A stretch of DNA of 5,386 bases, taken from assembly GCA_007126415.1 (NCBI GenBank), contig SLBH01000291.1, positions 1-5,386 on the forward strand, written 5' to 3'. The position numbers were made by a program, and so were the translations under genes. The DNA comes from Spirochaetales bacterium. Its GTDB lineage: Bacteria; Spirochaetota; Spirochaetia; DSM-27196; SLAA01. How positions within the stretch are numbered: the first letter of the stretch is position 1; each line of letters begins with the position of its first letter. This document shows positions 4,854 through 5,386 of the stretch, piece after piece. The notes under the pieces were generated by a model that was not told where the DNA came from, made no database searches, and was given only the letters and a program-made list of their open reading frames with translations.

Positions 4854-5386
4854 ATGATACACGTTCCGATCACACTGATTACCGGGTTTCTCGGCTCCGG
4901 CAAAAGCACCCTCATCAACCGCCTGCTGCAGGCCTTTCCCCACGGCGTGTTCGGGGTTGTGACCAACGAGTACGGCGAGATCGGGCTCGAGAGCGAGATT
5001 ATCGGAGCGCCCGAAGACGGGATCATAGAGCTCGGGAACGGGTGTATGTGCTGCGTGCGACGGGACGACTTGCTCGGCGGCGTTGCGCGTCTGCTCGAGC
5101 GGCGTCCCGCGATTACCCAGATAGTGGTAGAAGCCTCCGGAGGCTCCGACCCTGAGCCGGTGGTGCAAACCTTCCTCGGCCATAACCCGAGTGCGCGCAC
5201 GCGTTACCACGGCTGTATCTGCGTGGTAGACGCGGTGGGGTTCGGGCGCGACCATCACGATCACGCCGTAGTGGTGCGCCAGGTACGGCAGGCAGACAGC
5301 ATTGTACTCACGAAGCTCGATCTGCTGCCGACGGAGCACCACGCCAAGCGTTACGCCGAGCTCAAGCAGCTCGTACCCCACACACC
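4854..5386 (+). CDS. G3E-family (CobW/COG0523) P-loop GTPase, 3' end outside window
   Basis: First 177 residues of a CobW/COG0523 GTPase, a cytoplasmic family that uses GTP hydrolysis to deliver metals (zinc, cobalt) to target proteins or help build metal sites. Visible motifs: Walker A GFLGSGKST (11-19); switch I-like TNEYGEIGLE (37-46); the family's metal-binding CXCC as GCMCC with C64, C66 and C67; the Walker B/switch II segment VVEASGGSDPEPV (91-103); D126 in VVDAVGF; and the guanine-specificity motif TKLD (153-156) in place of the commoner NKxD, a variant also seen in YjiA. A small DHHDH cluster (133-137) adds possible metal ligands. The C-terminal CobW domain, which would help define the subgroup, lies beyond the window, so cobalamin synthesis, zinc allocation and nitrile hydratase activation cannot be told apart. 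No cobalamin genes or recognisable Zur box are visible nearby. The reading frame is open to the window edge. Confidence 0.95.
   Translation, partial: MIHVPITLITGFLGSGKSTLINRLLQAFPHGVFGVVTNEYGEIGLESEIIGAPEDGIIELGNGCMCCVRRDDLLGGVARLLERRPAITQIVVEASGGSDPEPVVQTFLGHNPSARTRYHGCICVVDAVGFGRDHHDHAVVVRQVRQADSIVLTKLDLLPTEHHAKRYAELKQLVPHT

Noticed and set aside
4830..5381. Minus-strand open frames (183 and 120 codons) opposite the GTPase gene
   Set aside because: The plus strand carries an intact P-loop, CXCC and TKLD in the right order, so the minus frames are shadows.

Overview
The window is GC-rich bacterial chromosome from a diderm (Gram-negative-type) organism. The support for this is an apolipoprotein N-acyltransferase, which acts only where lipoproteins are fully triacylated, and a single-span protein with a C-terminal OmpA-like peptidoglycan-associating domain. 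Taxonomy cannot be settled from sequence alone. The oversized acyltransferase and the atypical OmpA domain would suit a free-living spirochaete, but this is a guess. There are no RNA genes, CRISPR arrays, insertion sequences or phage genes, and no gene-free stretch longer than about 105 bases.

Layout from left to right: (1) a minus-strand GT-B glycosyltransferase of family GT4 (36-1472, or 36-1436 if the internal ATG is used). (2) A short divergent spacer with an 11-bp tandem repeat that duplicates a Shine-Dalgarno sequence, and a promoter for the next gene. (3) A plus-strand membrane protein (1535-2536) made of a cytoplasmic beta-rich domain, one transmembrane helix, an acidic Pro/Glu linker with an internal duplication, and an OmpA-like domain. 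(4) A 41-bp convergent spacer with no convincing terminator hairpin. (5) The large minus-strand apolipoprotein N-acyltransferase lnt (2578-4749). (6) A 104-bp divergent spacer with promoter-like sequences on both strands. (7) The 5' part of a plus-strand G3E-family (CobW/COG0523) P-loop GTPase, cut off by the window edge (4854-5386).

Neighbouring genes alternate in strand (minus, plus, minus, plus), so no operon lies wholly inside the window and each gene probably has its own promoter. Three of the four products fit envelope biology: glycan or glycolipid/solute glycosylation, envelope-wall tethering and lipoprotein maturation. The GTPase belongs to metal homeostasis or metallocentre assembly. 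The most notable points are the domain make-up of the OmpA-like protein (a possible Hsp70 substrate-binding-like cytoplasmic domain, and loss of the diaminopimelate-contacting Asp), the roughly 190-residue extra membrane region at the N-terminus of Lnt, and promoter spacings that would give leaderless mRNAs for at least two genes. Nothing in the window clearly amounts to an undescribed multi-gene system.
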